A stretch of DNA of 45,400 bases from Anaerolineae bacterium (GTDB taxonomy: Bacteria > Chloroflexota > Anaerolineae > Aggregatilineales > Phototrophicaceae). This document shows positions 25,634 through 34,375 of this stretch, in pieces. Each line of letters begins with the position of its first letter. The first letter of the stretch is position 1. The position numbers were made by a program, and so were the translations under genes. The DNA lies in the NCBI GenBank assembly GCA_022842885.1, contig JALHOR010000004.1:40166-85565 (forward strand). The letters are read 5' to 3'. Below the pieces are notes generated by a model. It had not been told where the DNA came from. It searched no databases and worked only from the letters and a program-made list of their open reading frames with translations.

Positions 25634-26422
25634 TTGAATTTATTAGACATGGTGCGTCATATTGCCATTGCTGATGTCGCCGCCCGCCGCAGTGCCGTGA
25701 TTGAACAACTCGCGGTTGCTGGGCTGCCCTTTGAACGCAAAGTTGAGCGTTTCGATTACCGCCCAGAAAATATCATTGTGCATCCCCTTTCACCGGATAC
25801 ACCGCGTTATGTGATTGGGGCGCATTATGACGCTGTACCGGGCAGCACAGGTGCGAATGACAATGCCACTGGCGTGGCAATTGCGCTTAGGTTGCTCTCC
25901 GAACTTCAAACAACAAGCAGCAACTTTCCCTATGAAGGTGTTCTGTTTGATGAAGAAGAAACCGGGATGCACGGCGCACTTGGTTATATTCAGCGTGTGA
26001 CACCCTCAAAAATTTTGGGGATGATTAATCTGGATATATGCGGTGTTGGTGATACCGTCTTGATATCTTATCCGCGCCATCATGGCAATAATGCCTTATT
26101 GCAAGCGGTTAAAACGAGCCTACAATCCGGGCAACATCCTGTCCAATCCATTGACCGTTTGCCGGGCAGTGATGACCGAGCATTTGAACATTATGGTATT
26201 CCAGCTATTTCCATCTGTACTTTAGAATCAGCCGATATAGACCTCATGCTGCAATCGGTCAATCGTGCCAGCAACCATGCCCCACCCGCCATTATTGAAA
26301 CAATGCATAATGGTGTGCGGGACACCATTGATGTGGTGAACGAAACCGCTATGCAATCCGTCTTAGCCTATGTGCGCGATGTATGGCAGTTGATTGAGCA
26401 GTTTCATCACAATATCGCGTAA
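25628..26422 (+). CDS. M28-family zinc peptidase
   Basis: A 264-residue metallopeptidase, probably an aminopeptidase. The two-zinc ligand set is visible: His in GAHYDAVPGS, Asp in GANDNATGVA, the Glu pair in DEEETGMHG, Asp in NLDICGVG, and His in TMHNGVRDTID. No signal peptide is seen, so it is cytoplasmic. The GTG start overlaps the TGA of the remnant moxR tail. Such an overlap is normally a translational coupling, so this gene was formerly the partner of moxR and has lost its upstream gene to the island. What now drives it, read-through from the methyltransferase or a new promoter, is not visible. Confidence 0.85.
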   Translation: MILNLLDMVRHIAIADVAARRSAVIEQLAVAGLPFERKVERFDYRPENIIVHPLSPDTPRYVIGAHYDAVPGSTGANDNATGVAIALRLLSELQTTSSNFPYEGVLFDEEETGMHGALGYIQRVTPSKILGMINLDICGVGDTVLISYPRHHGNNALLQAVKTSLQSGQHPVQSIDRLPGSDDRAFEHYGIPAISICTLESADIDLMLQSVNRASNHAPPAIIETMHNGVRDTIDVVNETAMQSVLAYVRDVWQLIEQFHHNIA

Positions 26423-26594
26423 TTTTGTATTTCATTATCGTACAAACAACACCTCAAAAATAGCCATCCGTGCGCTAACTTAATGTTCGTGATAATGAAA
26501 ATGCTGCTTTTTGTGGACATTCTGTTCATGGCGGCGCACTCAGCCAAGATTGTGTTTTCCCCTCAACCAGACAGTACAAGGCGACATCCAAGAA

Positions 26595-26629
26595 TCTGCG
26601 AAATATATTCAATGTTCTGCGAAATGTAT
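26595..26629 (+). promoter_or_regulatory. Direct-repeat operator, likely for the AraC-family regulator
   Basis: TCTGCGAAATATAT (26595-26608) and TCTGCGAAATGTAT (26616-26629) are direct repeats exactly 21 bp apart, the two-helical-turn spacing typical of AraC-family sites. They lie about 65 bp upstream of a two-gene unit whose second gene is an AraC-family regulator. An outer inverted pair GACATCCA / TGGATGTC (26583-26590 and 26642-26649 approximately) brackets the site. Confidence 0.65.
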
Positions 26630-26694
26630 CCGTCAAAAAAGTGGATGTCGGCTAATCTTGTATGTATTGTTGATTGTGTTGAGGAGCAACTATC

Positions 26695-27108
26695 ATGATG
26701 GGTCAAACAAGCTCTGCAAATGGAAATCTTGCCCGGTATATCTTTATCGCTTTGACAGCGTTCAATGGGCTGATTGCGCTTGGCATCGGCATGTGGATGC
26801 TGGTTGACACGCCGGGGGCTTTGAAGGCATTTAACATTACCTACGTGCCAGAAATGGCTGTTATCGGACGTGGAAGTGGTGGACTATTGGTGCTGATGGC
26901 AGCCCTCTCGTTCATCAGCATCGTGTGGTTGCTACGTGGGAAAATCGAGGGAATTTTGGTACCTGCCGCTTACGCCATTTACTTGATTACCGTGAGCCTT
27001 ATGGACTTCAGCAGTACGGGCAGCATCAATATCCTGATGGTAGACGGTAGTCGTGGGTTTTTGGCAGTTATTGCTGCGGTCTTTGCCTATCGAGCGATGA
27101 AGAAGTAA
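26695..27108 (+). CDS. Small integral membrane protein, four helices
   Basis: A 137-residue protein with about four membrane segments (YIFIALTAFNGLIALGIGMW, then LLVLMAALSFISIVWLL, then AAYAIYLITVSLM, then FLAVIAAVFAYRAM). GAGGAG lies 9 nt before the ATG. It resembles small DUF4345-type membrane proteins but the match is not certain. The AraC-family regulator starts 5 bp after its stop, so the two form an operon, probably with the direct-repeat operator upstream. Function unknown. Confidence 0.75.
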   Translation: MMGQTSSANGNLARYIFIALTAFNGLIALGIGMWMLVDTPGALKAFNITYVPEMAVIGRGSGGLLVLMAALSFISIVWLLRGKIEGILVPAAYAIYLITVSLMDFSSTGSINILMVDGSRGFLAVIAAVFAYRAMKK

Positions 27109-27113
27109 CGACC

Positions 27114-28016
27114 ATGACTGAATTCTTACATTTGAAGACGGTTGCCGAAGTGCATCGCATGTTTGGACTCGGCAAACCGGTTCACCCGCTTGTGTCTATC
27201 TCGTGGCACAAGTCGGGTCATTACGATTTCGGCGATACGAAAATCACATCCGATTTACACCTTATATCCCTAAAAGGGAATATCAGCGGGACATTTAGCT
27301 ATGGTCGGAATTCGTATGATTTCGCTGAAGGCACACTGGTATTCATCGCGCCGGGGCAGGTCACGTCGTTTGGCGAGTCGGGGTTATCGCTGGACGACTC
27401 CGGTTGGTCAATCTTGTTTCACCCGGATTTAGTACGCAAGTCGCCGCTGAACAACCTAATTCGGGATTATACGTTCTTCCAATACGACATCAACGAGGCA
27501 CTGCATGTCTCCGATAAGGAGAAAACCACGCTGACCGAACTCGTGCGGCAGATGGACACTGAGCTTCATCAGAACACAGACAAGCACTCGCAAGCGTTGA
27601 TTCTTGTCCTATTAGAGACCATTCTGAAATATTGCCGTCGTTTCTATGATCGCCAGTTTTATACCCGTACCAACCTCAACAGTGATATTGTTGCCCGCTT
27701 TGAAGCCTATCTCGAAAGCTATTTCGCCTCCGATGAAGTCCAATTGCATGGGCTACCAACGGTTAATCAATGCGGCAAAGCCCTAAACATCTCCGGTTCG
27801 TATTTGAGTGATTTGCTGAAGTTAGAAACCGGGAAAAGTTTACTGGCGCATATTCATGCCCACATCATTGAGAAGGCGAAAACGCTGCTGCTCAACCCGA
27901 ATCATTCGATTAGTGAAGTGGCGTATCTGTTGGGCTTCAAGTATCCGCAGCACTTTAGCAAGGTATTCAAATCAGGAACTGGGATTAGTCCATCAGAATA
28001 TCGGTCGCTCAATTGA
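27114..28016 (+). CDS. AraC-family transcriptional regulator
   Basis: A 300-residue regulator. The N-terminal part (about 1-170) is a cupin-like sensing domain (NSYDFAEGTLVFIAPGQVTSF). The C-terminal part (about 195-300) has the double helix-turn-helix: GKALNISGSYLSDLLKLETG, and the AraC signature HSISEVAYLLGFKYPQHFSKVFK followed by GISPSEYR. It probably senses a small molecule and controls the membrane protein gene 5 bp upstream and itself through the 21-bp direct repeats at 26595-26629. The LtrA gene downstream could be a further target. Confidence 0.9.
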   Translation: MTEFLHLKTVAEVHRMFGLGKPVHPLVSISWHKSGHYDFGDTKITSDLHLISLKGNISGTFSYGRNSYDFAEGTLVFIAPGQVTSFGESGLSLDDSGWSILFHPDLVRKSPLNNLIRDYTFFQYDINEALHVSDKEKTTLTELVRQMDTELHQNTDKHSQALILVLLETILKYCRRFYDRQFYTRTNLNSDIVARFEAYLESYFASDEVQLHGLPTVNQCGKALNISGSYLSDLLKLETGKSLLAHIHAHIIEKAKTLLLNPNHSISEVAYLLGFKYPQHFSKVFKSGTGISPSEYRSLN

Positions 28017-28116
28017 AAGCCATCCACGCCCGTGTTTCAATGTAAAGCGATAACCGTCATAATCAACGGCATTAATGCTGATTATCGCATACCCTATAGA
28101 TAGACAGGTGAGTGTC

Positions 28117-29373
28117 ATGATATTAATCCGAAACTTTCGTAGTTGGTGGCAAGTCCCACGTTCAATCCACGAGCGCCCCGCAAAGCGACAGGTGTCATTT
28201 CTGGAACTGTTCTATGACCTCGTATATGTAGTGCTGATTGCAGAACTTACCCATGCGCTGGCAGTACATGTAGATGGCGAACACATCGGTAACTTTGTGT
28301 TTTTGTTCCTCATTGTTATGTGGATGTGGTTAAATGGTACGACCTACCACGAAATGCACGGTAACGACGACATCCGCACTCGTATCACCACTTTTTTGCA
28401 GATGATTATTGTGGCGGCACTGGCTGTCTTTGCCCACGATGCACTAGGTGAGCAATCCGTCGGCTTTGCGTTATCGTGGGCGGCTTTCCAATTCCTGTTA
28501 GCGATTATGTGGTGGCGTACTGGTGTGCATGACCCTGACCACCGGGCGCTATCCACGCCGTATGTAATTGCCTATCTTTTGGCGACAGGTGCATTGATTG
28601 GCTCGGTGTTCGTTCCACTTGAGATACGCGGCTGGATTTGGCTTGCCAGCATCCTCATCTCCATTGCCATGCCATTCATCACATTTATTATGGGTCGCCA
28701 TAATCCCGTCATCCGCGAACAGATTGAACGCAGTTTTCGCTCCAGCCCTTCGTCCGTTGAACGCTTAGACTTGTTCACCATCATCGTTTTGGGTGAGGTG
28801 ATTGTCGGTACTGTGCGCGGGGTGGCAGCCCACGATGACATCACATTGACTATAGGTGTTATCGGCTTGATGGGCATGATTGTGGCGTTTGGGTTGTGGT
28901 GGCTGTACTTCGACTTTACCGCGCATCATCCCCCCATCGAATCGCCCAACTGGATAACAGCGTGGCTTTACACCCACATTCCCATCACGATGGGCATTGC
29001 TGCCACCGGAGCCGCGTTGTTGAATGTTGTCGAACACGCCGAGAAAAGCCTACCCAATGAGGTACGCTGGTTATTGGTGGGGGCTGTTGCCATTACGCTC
29101 ATCAGCATCGTCGTATTGATTCGCACCTTACAAATCCGCCGAGATTTACCACAGTTATATGCTGCCGGGCAGATGGCTATCGTATTTTCTGCAATGGGCA
29201 TCTTGGCACTTGGTTTATCGCCTTTGGAAACCATTCCGTTGCTGCTCGCGCTCATCGTGCTGCTACTGCTGCCCATATTCTTCGCGCTGGCATTGTGGTT
29301 GCAAAGTCTGGATGCAGGAGATGGGCGGCTAGGGCATCATGATTCGGCGCCGCCATCAGCCCATGCATCTTGA
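28117..29373 (+). CDS. Low-temperature-requirement A (LtrA) family membrane protein
   Basis: About 418 residues with 10 or so membrane segments. The N-terminal hallmark is VSFLELFYDLVYVVLIAEL in spaced form, together with TTYHEMHGNDDIRTRI; another family segment is RLDLFTIIVLGEVIVGT. The start at 28117 is preferred to 28075 because AGGTGAG lies just upstream. LtrA was named from a cold-growth phenotype in Listeria; the molecular role of the family is not known. It follows the AraC regulator by 100 bp on the same strand. Confidence 0.85.
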   Translation: MILIRNFRSWWQVPRSIHERPAKRQVSFLELFYDLVYVVLIAELTHALAVHVDGEHIGNFVFLFLIVMWMWLNGTTYHEMHGNDDIRTRITTFLQMIIVAALAVFAHDALGEQSVGFALSWAAFQFLLAIMWWRTGVHDPDHRALSTPYVIAYLLATGALIGSVFVPLEIRGWIWLASILISIAMPFITFIMGRHNPVIREQIERSFRSSPSSVERLDLFTIIVLGEVIVGTVRGVAAHDDITLTIGVIGLMGMIVAFGLWWLYFDFTAHHPPIESPNWITAWLYTHIPITMGIAATGAALLNVVEHAEKSLPNEVRWLLVGAVAITLISIVVLIRTLQIRRDLPQLYAAGQMAIVFSAMGILALGLSPLETIPLLLALIVLLLLPIFFALALWLQSLDAGDGRLGHHDSAPPSAHAS

Positions 29374-29502
29374 CCTAGTACCAATTTGAAGTCGTGGCTC
29401 ACATAGAAATCATAATCCCTGCAACCACAAACTAGCCACACGCCCGAACTTTGCACTACAATACAGTTTCAATTGTTCTTTCGTTCGAGGCAATCCTTCA
29501 TT

Positions 29503-30078
29503 ATGCAAACACTCAAAGACCGTATCGCCCACGAAGGGCGTAACTTGGGTAATGGCATCCTAAAAATTGACAGCCTGCTCAATCATCAGCTTGACCCGCA
29601 GTTGATGGTGGGCATGGGCAAAGAATTTGCACGCTTGTTCGCTGGTGTTCATATAGATCGCATCCTGACCGCCGAAATTTCGGGCATTGCTCCGGCGCTG
29701 ATGACGGCAATTGAACTGAATGTGCCAGTGGTTTATGCCCGCAAAAAACAACCTATCACCATGCGCGGCACGATTTACGTAGAAAGTGCGCCGAGCCATA
29801 CCAAAGGCGGCATGGTCGAACTGTTGGTCTCTGGTGAATTTTTGCGCCCCAATGAGCGTGTATTGATTATTGATGATTTTCTTGCCAGCGGGCAAACCCT
29901 GATGGCATTGGCACGGTTGTTACAAGCTGCCCAAGCGGAATTGGCTGGCGTGGGAGTAGTGGTGGAAAAAACGTTTGAAGGCGGCAGACATGCCATGCTT
30001 CAGGCGGGGTTTAACGTGCCGATTCATGCCTTAGCCGCGATTACCAATATGGATAATGGGCAAATTATTTTAGCGTAA
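29503..30078 (+). CDS. xpt: Xanthine phosphoribosyltransferase
   Basis: Makes XMP from xanthine and PRPP in purine salvage, cytoplasmic. It is 191 residues from the ATG at 29503, the usual length. The family start MQTLKDRIAHEGRNLGNGIL and the PRPP loop VLIIDDFLASGQTLMAL are visible, together with EISGIAPALMTA and the C-terminal TNMDNGQIIL. A DUF2087 gene follows 10 bp on and an ABC ATPase after that, so the three may be co-transcribed. No purine riboswitch fold was recognised upstream. Confidence 0.93.
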   Translation: MQTLKDRIAHEGRNLGNGILKIDSLLNHQLDPQLMVGMGKEFARLFAGVHIDRILTAEISGIAPALMTAIELNVPVVYARKKQPITMRGTIYVESAPSHTKGGMVELLVSGEFLRPNERVLIIDDFLASGQTLMALARLLQAAQAELAGVGVVVEKTFEGGRHAMLQAGFNVPIHALAAITNMDNGQIILA

Positions 30079-30088
30079 GACAGGCATC

Positions 30089-30373
30089 ATGACGACCAAT
30101 GTGCTAGACAATTATCTCGACGATGAAGGACGCATCACCCGCTGGCCCGGCAAAAAACGGGTCGCCGATCAAGATGTGCTGCTGGCGTATTTAGCCGATC
30201 AATTTGAGATAGGGCGCGATTATACCGAGCGTGAAGTCAATGACTTGCTCAAAAAATATCATACGTTTGGAGATTGGGCGCTGCTGCGGCGCGAATTATT
30301 TGAGCGCGGCTATGTGAATCGCCTTGCCGATGGCACGAAATATTGGCGCACCCCCACTGTCACTTTTCTGTAA
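30089..30373 (+). CDS. DUF2087 domain protein
   Basis: A 94-residue protein matching DUF2087: YLDDEGRITRWPGKKRVADQDVLLAYLADQF with the conserved Arg-Trp-Pro, then the winged-helix-like REVNDLLKKYHTFGDWALLRREL and the closing GYVNRLADGTKYWR. The domain is often attached to HTH or GNAT proteins and probably binds nucleic acid or acts in regulation; here it is stand-alone. It is sandwiched between xpt (10 bp) and an ABC ATPase gene (9 bp). Confidence 0.85.
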   Translation: MTTNVLDNYLDDEGRITRWPGKKRVADQDVLLAYLADQFEIGRDYTEREVNDLLKKYHTFGDWALLRRELFERGYVNRLADGTKYWRTPTVTFL

Positions 30374-30382
30374 AGGATGCCC

Positions 30383-31135
30383 ATGCCACCGATTCTATCT
30401 GTGCAAAATATGTCCGTGCAGTATGCCGGGGTAACGGTGCTAGATGCCGTCAATTTTGAGATTCAAGCGGGCGATAGTGTGGCAATCATTGGACCCAATG
30501 GCGCGGGCAAATCCACGCTGATGAAGGCGTTGATGGGCTTAATTCCAGTGCAGCGCGGTTGCGATATTCGCTTTGCGCCCGGTTTGCCTTTACCGGGCTA
30601 TGTGCCACAACACCAAGCCATGAACAGCGATTTTCCGGTGACGGTCTACGAAGTTGTTCTGATGGGGCTAGTACGGCAAATTGGTTGGCTAAAGCGGGCA
30701 AACAAGCAGCACCGTAAGCAAGTGATGGCGGCACTGGAACAAGTGGGCATGGCAGAGTATGCCGGGCGGCAAATTGGCGAACTTAGCGGCGGGCAGCAGC
30801 GGCGCGTGTTTATTGCGCGGGCGCTGGTACAAAATGTGGCGTTGTTGTTGCTTGATGAACCTTTTGCCGGGGTAGATGTGGGCGCTCAAGCCGATTTAAT
30901 GACCGTTATAGACCAATTGCATCAGCAGGGCATCACTATCTTGCTGTCTACGCACGATTTAACGTTGGCGTTCCAACGCTTTAAAGTTGTGATGGCACTG
31001 CATCGGCGGTTAATTGCATTGGGCAAACCCAGTGAACTTGCCCGCGCCGATGTTCTGCGTGAGTTATACGGCGGCATCATCGTCGGCAGTGGGCAATCTA
31101 TGACGCTGTTTGTGGATGATCATCAGTGTTGTTGA
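30383..31135 (+). CDS. ABC transporter ATPase, Mn/Zn type, without partner genes
   Basis: A 250-residue ATPase. Walker A GPNGAGKST, Q loop in YVPQHQ, signature LSGGQQRR, Walker B LLLLDEPF and the switch His in LLSTHDLTL are all present. The pattern DFPVTVYEVVLMGLVRQIGW is like ZnuC / MntB / TroB metal importers. The start is placed at 30383 because AAAGG would touch the ATG at 30377. No permease or metal-binding protein lies next to it. The gene after it is convergent, so the partners must be encoded elsewhere. Confidence 0.85.
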   Translation: MPPILSVQNMSVQYAGVTVLDAVNFEIQAGDSVAIIGPNGAGKSTLMKALMGLIPVQRGCDIRFAPGLPLPGYVPQHQAMNSDFPVTVYEVVLMGLVRQIGWLKRANKQHRKQVMAALEQVGMAEYAGRQIGELSGGQQRRVFIARALVQNVALLLLDEPFAGVDVGAQADLMTVIDQLHQQGITILLSTHDLTLAFQRFKVVMALHRRLIALGKPSELARADVLRELYGGIIVGSGQSMTLFVDDHQCC

Positions 31136-31141
31136 AGAAAC

Positions 31142-32017
31142 TTATTCTTTAATCAATGTCAACATCTGCTCCACTGATTTCAACAATTCATCAATCGCTA
31201 CGGGTTTGCCCAAAAATAAATCAATGTATTTTTCAGCTTGTCCCCGGCTAAACCCGGCAGTGGTCGCAGCAATTGCCATCACAGGCACATAATGCAGGGT
31301 ATTCTTCATGCGGATGTAGCGAATAATATCCAAGCCGCTGGTTTCAGAAAGCAGCAATTCGACAATCATCATATCCGGCAGCGCCTCATCAATTCTGCCA
31401 ATCGCTTCCGCCGCCGTGTGAGTGATAATCACCTGAAAACCCGCTTGCATCAACGTATGGCTCATCACTTGGCAAACAAATTCATCATCATCCAAAATCA
31501 GCACTGTTTGCCCGCTGCCAATCAATGGAATTTGAATCGTATTGCCAATCCCGACCATCGTTTGGTCATTGGAGGAGGGCTTGACGATAAAATGCACCTG
31601 AAGCTCCAATCGCCCCAAGCGCACAATATCGCCTTCGCGCAACCGGAAGGGCGCTCTGGCGTTGATTTTTTGGTCATTGATAAATGTGCCATTGGAACTA
31701 TCTAAATCCTCAATCTGGACGCGGTTATCGCGGACGACCAGTTGGGCATGCCGTCGTGAGACTCCCCGATTTTGGGCATCAAACGGTTCTAAATCAATTT
31801 CAGGGAAAATTTTATGGGCATTGTCTTTGCGCCCAATTACCATCGTTTCGCTCACGGGCGCTTTTAAAATATTGGGTGTGCCAACCACACGAAATTCAAT
31901 GACCCACGGAACAATCTTATCCAACGCTCCGGTAGCGCGTGGCTCGGCGGTTTGGGTGGCATTGTCGGTGGGCAGGTAACTGGTTTTTTTGTCGGCTGGT
32001 TCGTTCGGATTGGTCAT
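31142..32017 (-). CDS. FHA domain fused to pseudo-receiver domain
   Basis: About 291 residues. After a disordered N-terminus comes an FHA domain (about 50-145: VIGRKDN, GVSRRHAQL, DSSNGTFIND), which binds phosphothreonine. A receiver domain follows (about 170-290). It keeps the acidic pocket (LILDDDEF) and the conserved Lys (FLGKPV), but the phospho-acceptor Asp is Glu (MMIVELLLSE, residue 220), at the right distance from both. This would lock it in an active-like state or make it independent of a kinase. No output domain follows. Start 32017 (ATG) is chosen over an upstream TTG at 32050. It ends 6 bp from the convergent ABC ATPase gene. Confidence 0.85.
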   Translation of the reverse strand: MTNPNEPADKKTSYLPTDNATQTAEPRATGALDKIVPWVIEFRVVGTPNILKAPVSETMVIGRKDNAHKIFPEIDLEPFDAQNRGVSRRHAQLVVRDNRVQIEDLDSSNGTFINDQKINARAPFRLREGDIVRLGRLELQVHFIVKPSSNDQTMVGIGNTIQIPLIGSGQTVLILDDDEFVCQVMSHTLMQAGFQVIITHTAAEAIGRIDEALPDMMIVELLLSETSGLDIIRYIRMKNTLHYVPVMAIAATTAGFSRGQAEKYIDLFLGKPVAIDELLKSVEQMLTLIKE

Positions 32018-32132
32018 TGGGTGCAATTGTCCTGTGCCATGGACCTTCAAACGTAATCATAACACAAATTGACATATTTTGGCGAGACAGCCTGCTCGCC
32101 TAAATTGTTTCTTAACGAAAATACCGTTGGGG

Positions 32133-33287
32133 TTAAAAACGTCCTTGCATCGTATCCACATAACCCGTCAGTTCGGCATAGCCCACGCCGGTCACATCGC
32201 CACGCACATCCACCGCCCCTTCCCAATAGGCAATGGCGCCGCTGTGCAATTCTTGGTCAGCGATGGCGGGCAGCACCGTAAACGCAAGCTGAAGGTCATC
32301 AGCGGCAATCACAATATCCCAACCGGAGGGATACACCGCGCCCGTATGCGGACTCGTCCACGTATCTAGGGCGGTAATCGTAAAATCATCGGCGGATAAA
32401 TAGCGCGTACTGCCATCAGGATAAATGAATAAGCCGCCAAAAGCCGGTTCTTTGCCGCCGTCCGTTTGCCGGATTTGCCCTAACATCACTTCGCTGTTGT
32501 CATCAAAAATCAGCCCAAACCAATCCCATCCCTGCGCGGTACTGCCCAAGGCGCTGGTACTAAATTCATGGTCTTTCCAACTGACGCCTTCTACGGTATA
32601 GGCTTTGCCTTGTACGGTCACTGTGCCAGCGGTCAGCAAGCGCGATAGCGAATAATAATAACTGGCATTGCCCGGTTCATCACTTTTGGGGGATAAGCCA
32701 TTATTGCCTTGCAGTGCCGGGGGTTTGACTTGTTCCAGCGTTAAATCTATTGCAAAATCATCGCTGGCGGCTTGAATCGTCGTGATGCTGGCAGCGTCAT
32801 CTTGCGCCAAAATCTGCCAATCTTCCAACCAGACATGATAGCGCGGGTCAGCCGTGGCACCTGCGAGTCCGGCACTGCCACGACTGTAGCGTTCTTCGTG
32901 GTAAAATTTGCCACCGCTAACATGGCTCACGGTAAAATGTGCCATGTAAATTTGGTCAGTGCGCCATTCGCTGGCACTTTCAGCCGCTGCGGCGCTTAAT
33001 GCCCGCCGAAAAATCGTGAATTGAAACCCAAAACGCTCGCCATCTGCCGCGAATAAATTGCCCGTGTAGTACCACCACTCGGTCTGGAATTCAGGATGAG
33101 CGCCAAAATCTTGGGGGAATTGCCAGTTGTAAGGGTCAATAGCGCGGGCAAAGCCAGCAATATCTTGGGGTGGCATCTCTAACACCGCATTGGCGGTCAC
33201 GCTGCCGTTGCCACCGATGGTCACTAACGAGAAACCAAACAACGTAATGGCAACCAACACCACGCCAATCATTACAATTCGCCCCAT
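32133..33287 (-). CDS. CrtC/AttH-like lipocalin-fold secreted protein
   Basis: About 384 residues from the ATG at 33287, with AAGGA 8 nt upstream; the longer frame to 33335 has no ribosome site. A hydrophobic N-terminus (MGRIVMIGVVLVAITLFGF) directs export. The hallmark HPEFQTEWWYYTGNL of the CrtC/AttH family is present, with the later VEGVSWKDHEFSTSALG and GWDWFGLIFDD typical of its second half. Relatives include carotenoid 1,2-hydratase and AttH of an ABC export system. No carotenoid genes are visible here, so the substrate is open. It is divergent from the siderophore-type ABC ATPase gene. Confidence 0.85.
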   Translation of the reverse strand: MGRIVMIGVVLVAITLFGFSLVTIGGNGSVTANAVLEMPPQDIAGFARAIDPYNWQFPQDFGAHPEFQTEWWYYTGNLFAADGERFGFQFTIFRRALSAAAAESASEWRTDQIYMAHFTVSHVSGGKFYHEERYSRGSAGLAGATADPRYHVWLEDWQILAQDDAASITTIQAASDDFAIDLTLEQVKPPALQGNNGLSPKSDEPGNASYYYSLSRLLTAGTVTVQGKAYTVEGVSWKDHEFSTSALGSTAQGWDWFGLIFDDNSEVMLGQIRQTDGGKEPAFGGLFIYPDGSTRYLSADDFTITALDTWTSPHTGAVYPSGWDIVIAADDLQLAFTVLPAIADQELHSGAIAYWEGAVDVRGDVTGVGYAELTGYVDTMQGRF

Positions 33288-33321
33288 CGCCGCATCCTTA
33301 CTGTTTAACTCGATTGTGCCA

Positions 33322-33333
33322 GATTGTACAATC
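33322..33333. promoter_or_regulatory. 12-bp palindrome between divergent genes
   Basis: GATTGTACAATC is a perfect dyad in the 86-bp gap between the AttH-like gene and the ABC ATPase gene. A half-site GATTGT lies 10 bp to its left. It may be an operator for both genes; the factor is unknown. Confidence 0.4.
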
Positions 33334-33373
33334 ATAGTCTAAAATCCATATGAATTTCCGGTGAATATCTTTG

Positions 33374-34372
33374 ATGCTGCCAGCCATCCTCACAACCCAC
33401 GATTTAGCCATCGGCTACCTGCCGCCGCGTCGCCCGCCGTTGGTATTAGCGCAAGACCTGATGCTGACGCTGCACGCGGGAGAAATCGTGTGTTTATTAG
33501 GGCAGAATGGCGCTGGCAAAACCACGCTGATGCGGACTTTGGCGGGGATGCAAGCACCCCTACACGGCAGCGTGCAGATAATGGGGGCAGAACTCAGCCG
33601 CTTATCGCCGCTGGAACGCGCCCAAAAATTAGCCATTGTTCTCACAGAGCGCCCGGATATGGGGCTTATCACCGGATATGAATTGGTGGCGTTAGGGCGG
33701 CATCCCTATACCAATTGGTTCGGGCAGCTTACGCCGGATGATGAGCAGATCGTGCAGCAGGCGGTTAGCGCCGTGAATGCCCATGACATCGCGCCGCACC
33801 CTGTCCATGAATTGAGCGATGGTCAGCGCCAAAAATTGATGATTGCCCGCGCTTTGGCGCAAGCCACACCATTGATTTTGCTGGATGAACCGACAGCGTT
33901 TTTGGATTTGCCGCGTCGTATCGAAGTGATGCAATTGCTGCGCCAGATTACCCGTACCATGCAGCGGGCAATTTTGCTCTCGACACACGACTTGGATCTG
34001 GCGCTACGGACAGCAGATAGCCTGTGGTTATTGGGGGATGATGGCAAACTCTATGTGGGCGCACCCGAAGATTTAATTCTAAATGGCGCTTTTGAAGCAG
34101 TTTTCGCTAGTTCCGGTTTACAGTTTGATATACAAACAGGCACTTTTCAGCTTGAGCCAAGCGCAGAACGCCCGGTCATGCTGCACGGGGAAGGACTGGC
34201 ATATGATTGGACAAAACGTGCTTTAAATCGGGCGGGTTTTCAGGTGGTCGCAACGACATTGCCCAATATACCCAGCATTCGTGTTGGGGGCAACCCGCCC
34301 GTATGGACGCTCATGCAACCGCAAATGACCGAATATCAGCGTCTATATGATCTACTGCGCCATCTGGAATAA
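33374..34372 (+). CDS. ABC transporter ATPase, siderophore/cobalamin type, with C-terminal extension
   Basis: A 332-residue ATPase. Walker A is GQNGAGKTT, the signature is LSDGQRQKL, Walker B is LILLDEPTAF, and the switch His is in LLSTHDLDLAL. The sequence around YELVALGRHPYTNWFGQ is typical of FhuC/FecE/BtuD. About 70 extra residues at the C-terminus (ERPVMLHGEGLAYDWTKRALNRAG and on) are beyond the usual domain and could be a regulatory part. No permease or binding protein is nearby. It ends 3 bp from the convergent Ig-repeat gene. Confidence 0.86.
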   Translation: MLPAILTTHDLAIGYLPPRRPPLVLAQDLMLTLHAGEIVCLLGQNGAGKTTLMRTLAGMQAPLHGSVQIMGAELSRLSPLERAQKLAIVLTERPDMGLITGYELVALGRHPYTNWFGQLTPDDEQIVQQAVSAVNAHDIAPHPVHELSDGQRQKLMIARALAQATPLILLDEPTAFLDLPRRIEVMQLLRQITRTMQRAILLSTHDLDLALRTADSLWLLGDDGKLYVGAPEDLILNGAFEAVFASSGLQFDIQTGTFQLEPSAERPVMLHGEGLAYDWTKRALNRAGFQVVATTLPNIPSIRVGGNPPVWTLMQPQMTEYQRLYDLLRHLE

Positions 34373-34375
34373 ACA

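Noticed and set aside
26483..26698. 71-codon open frame before the membrane protein gene
   Set aside because: It covers the 21-bp direct repeats and the promoter region, has no ribosome site and no recognisable features.
29374..29502. Purine riboswitch before xpt
   Set aside because: No three-way-junction fold or conserved core could be traced in the 129-bp gap.
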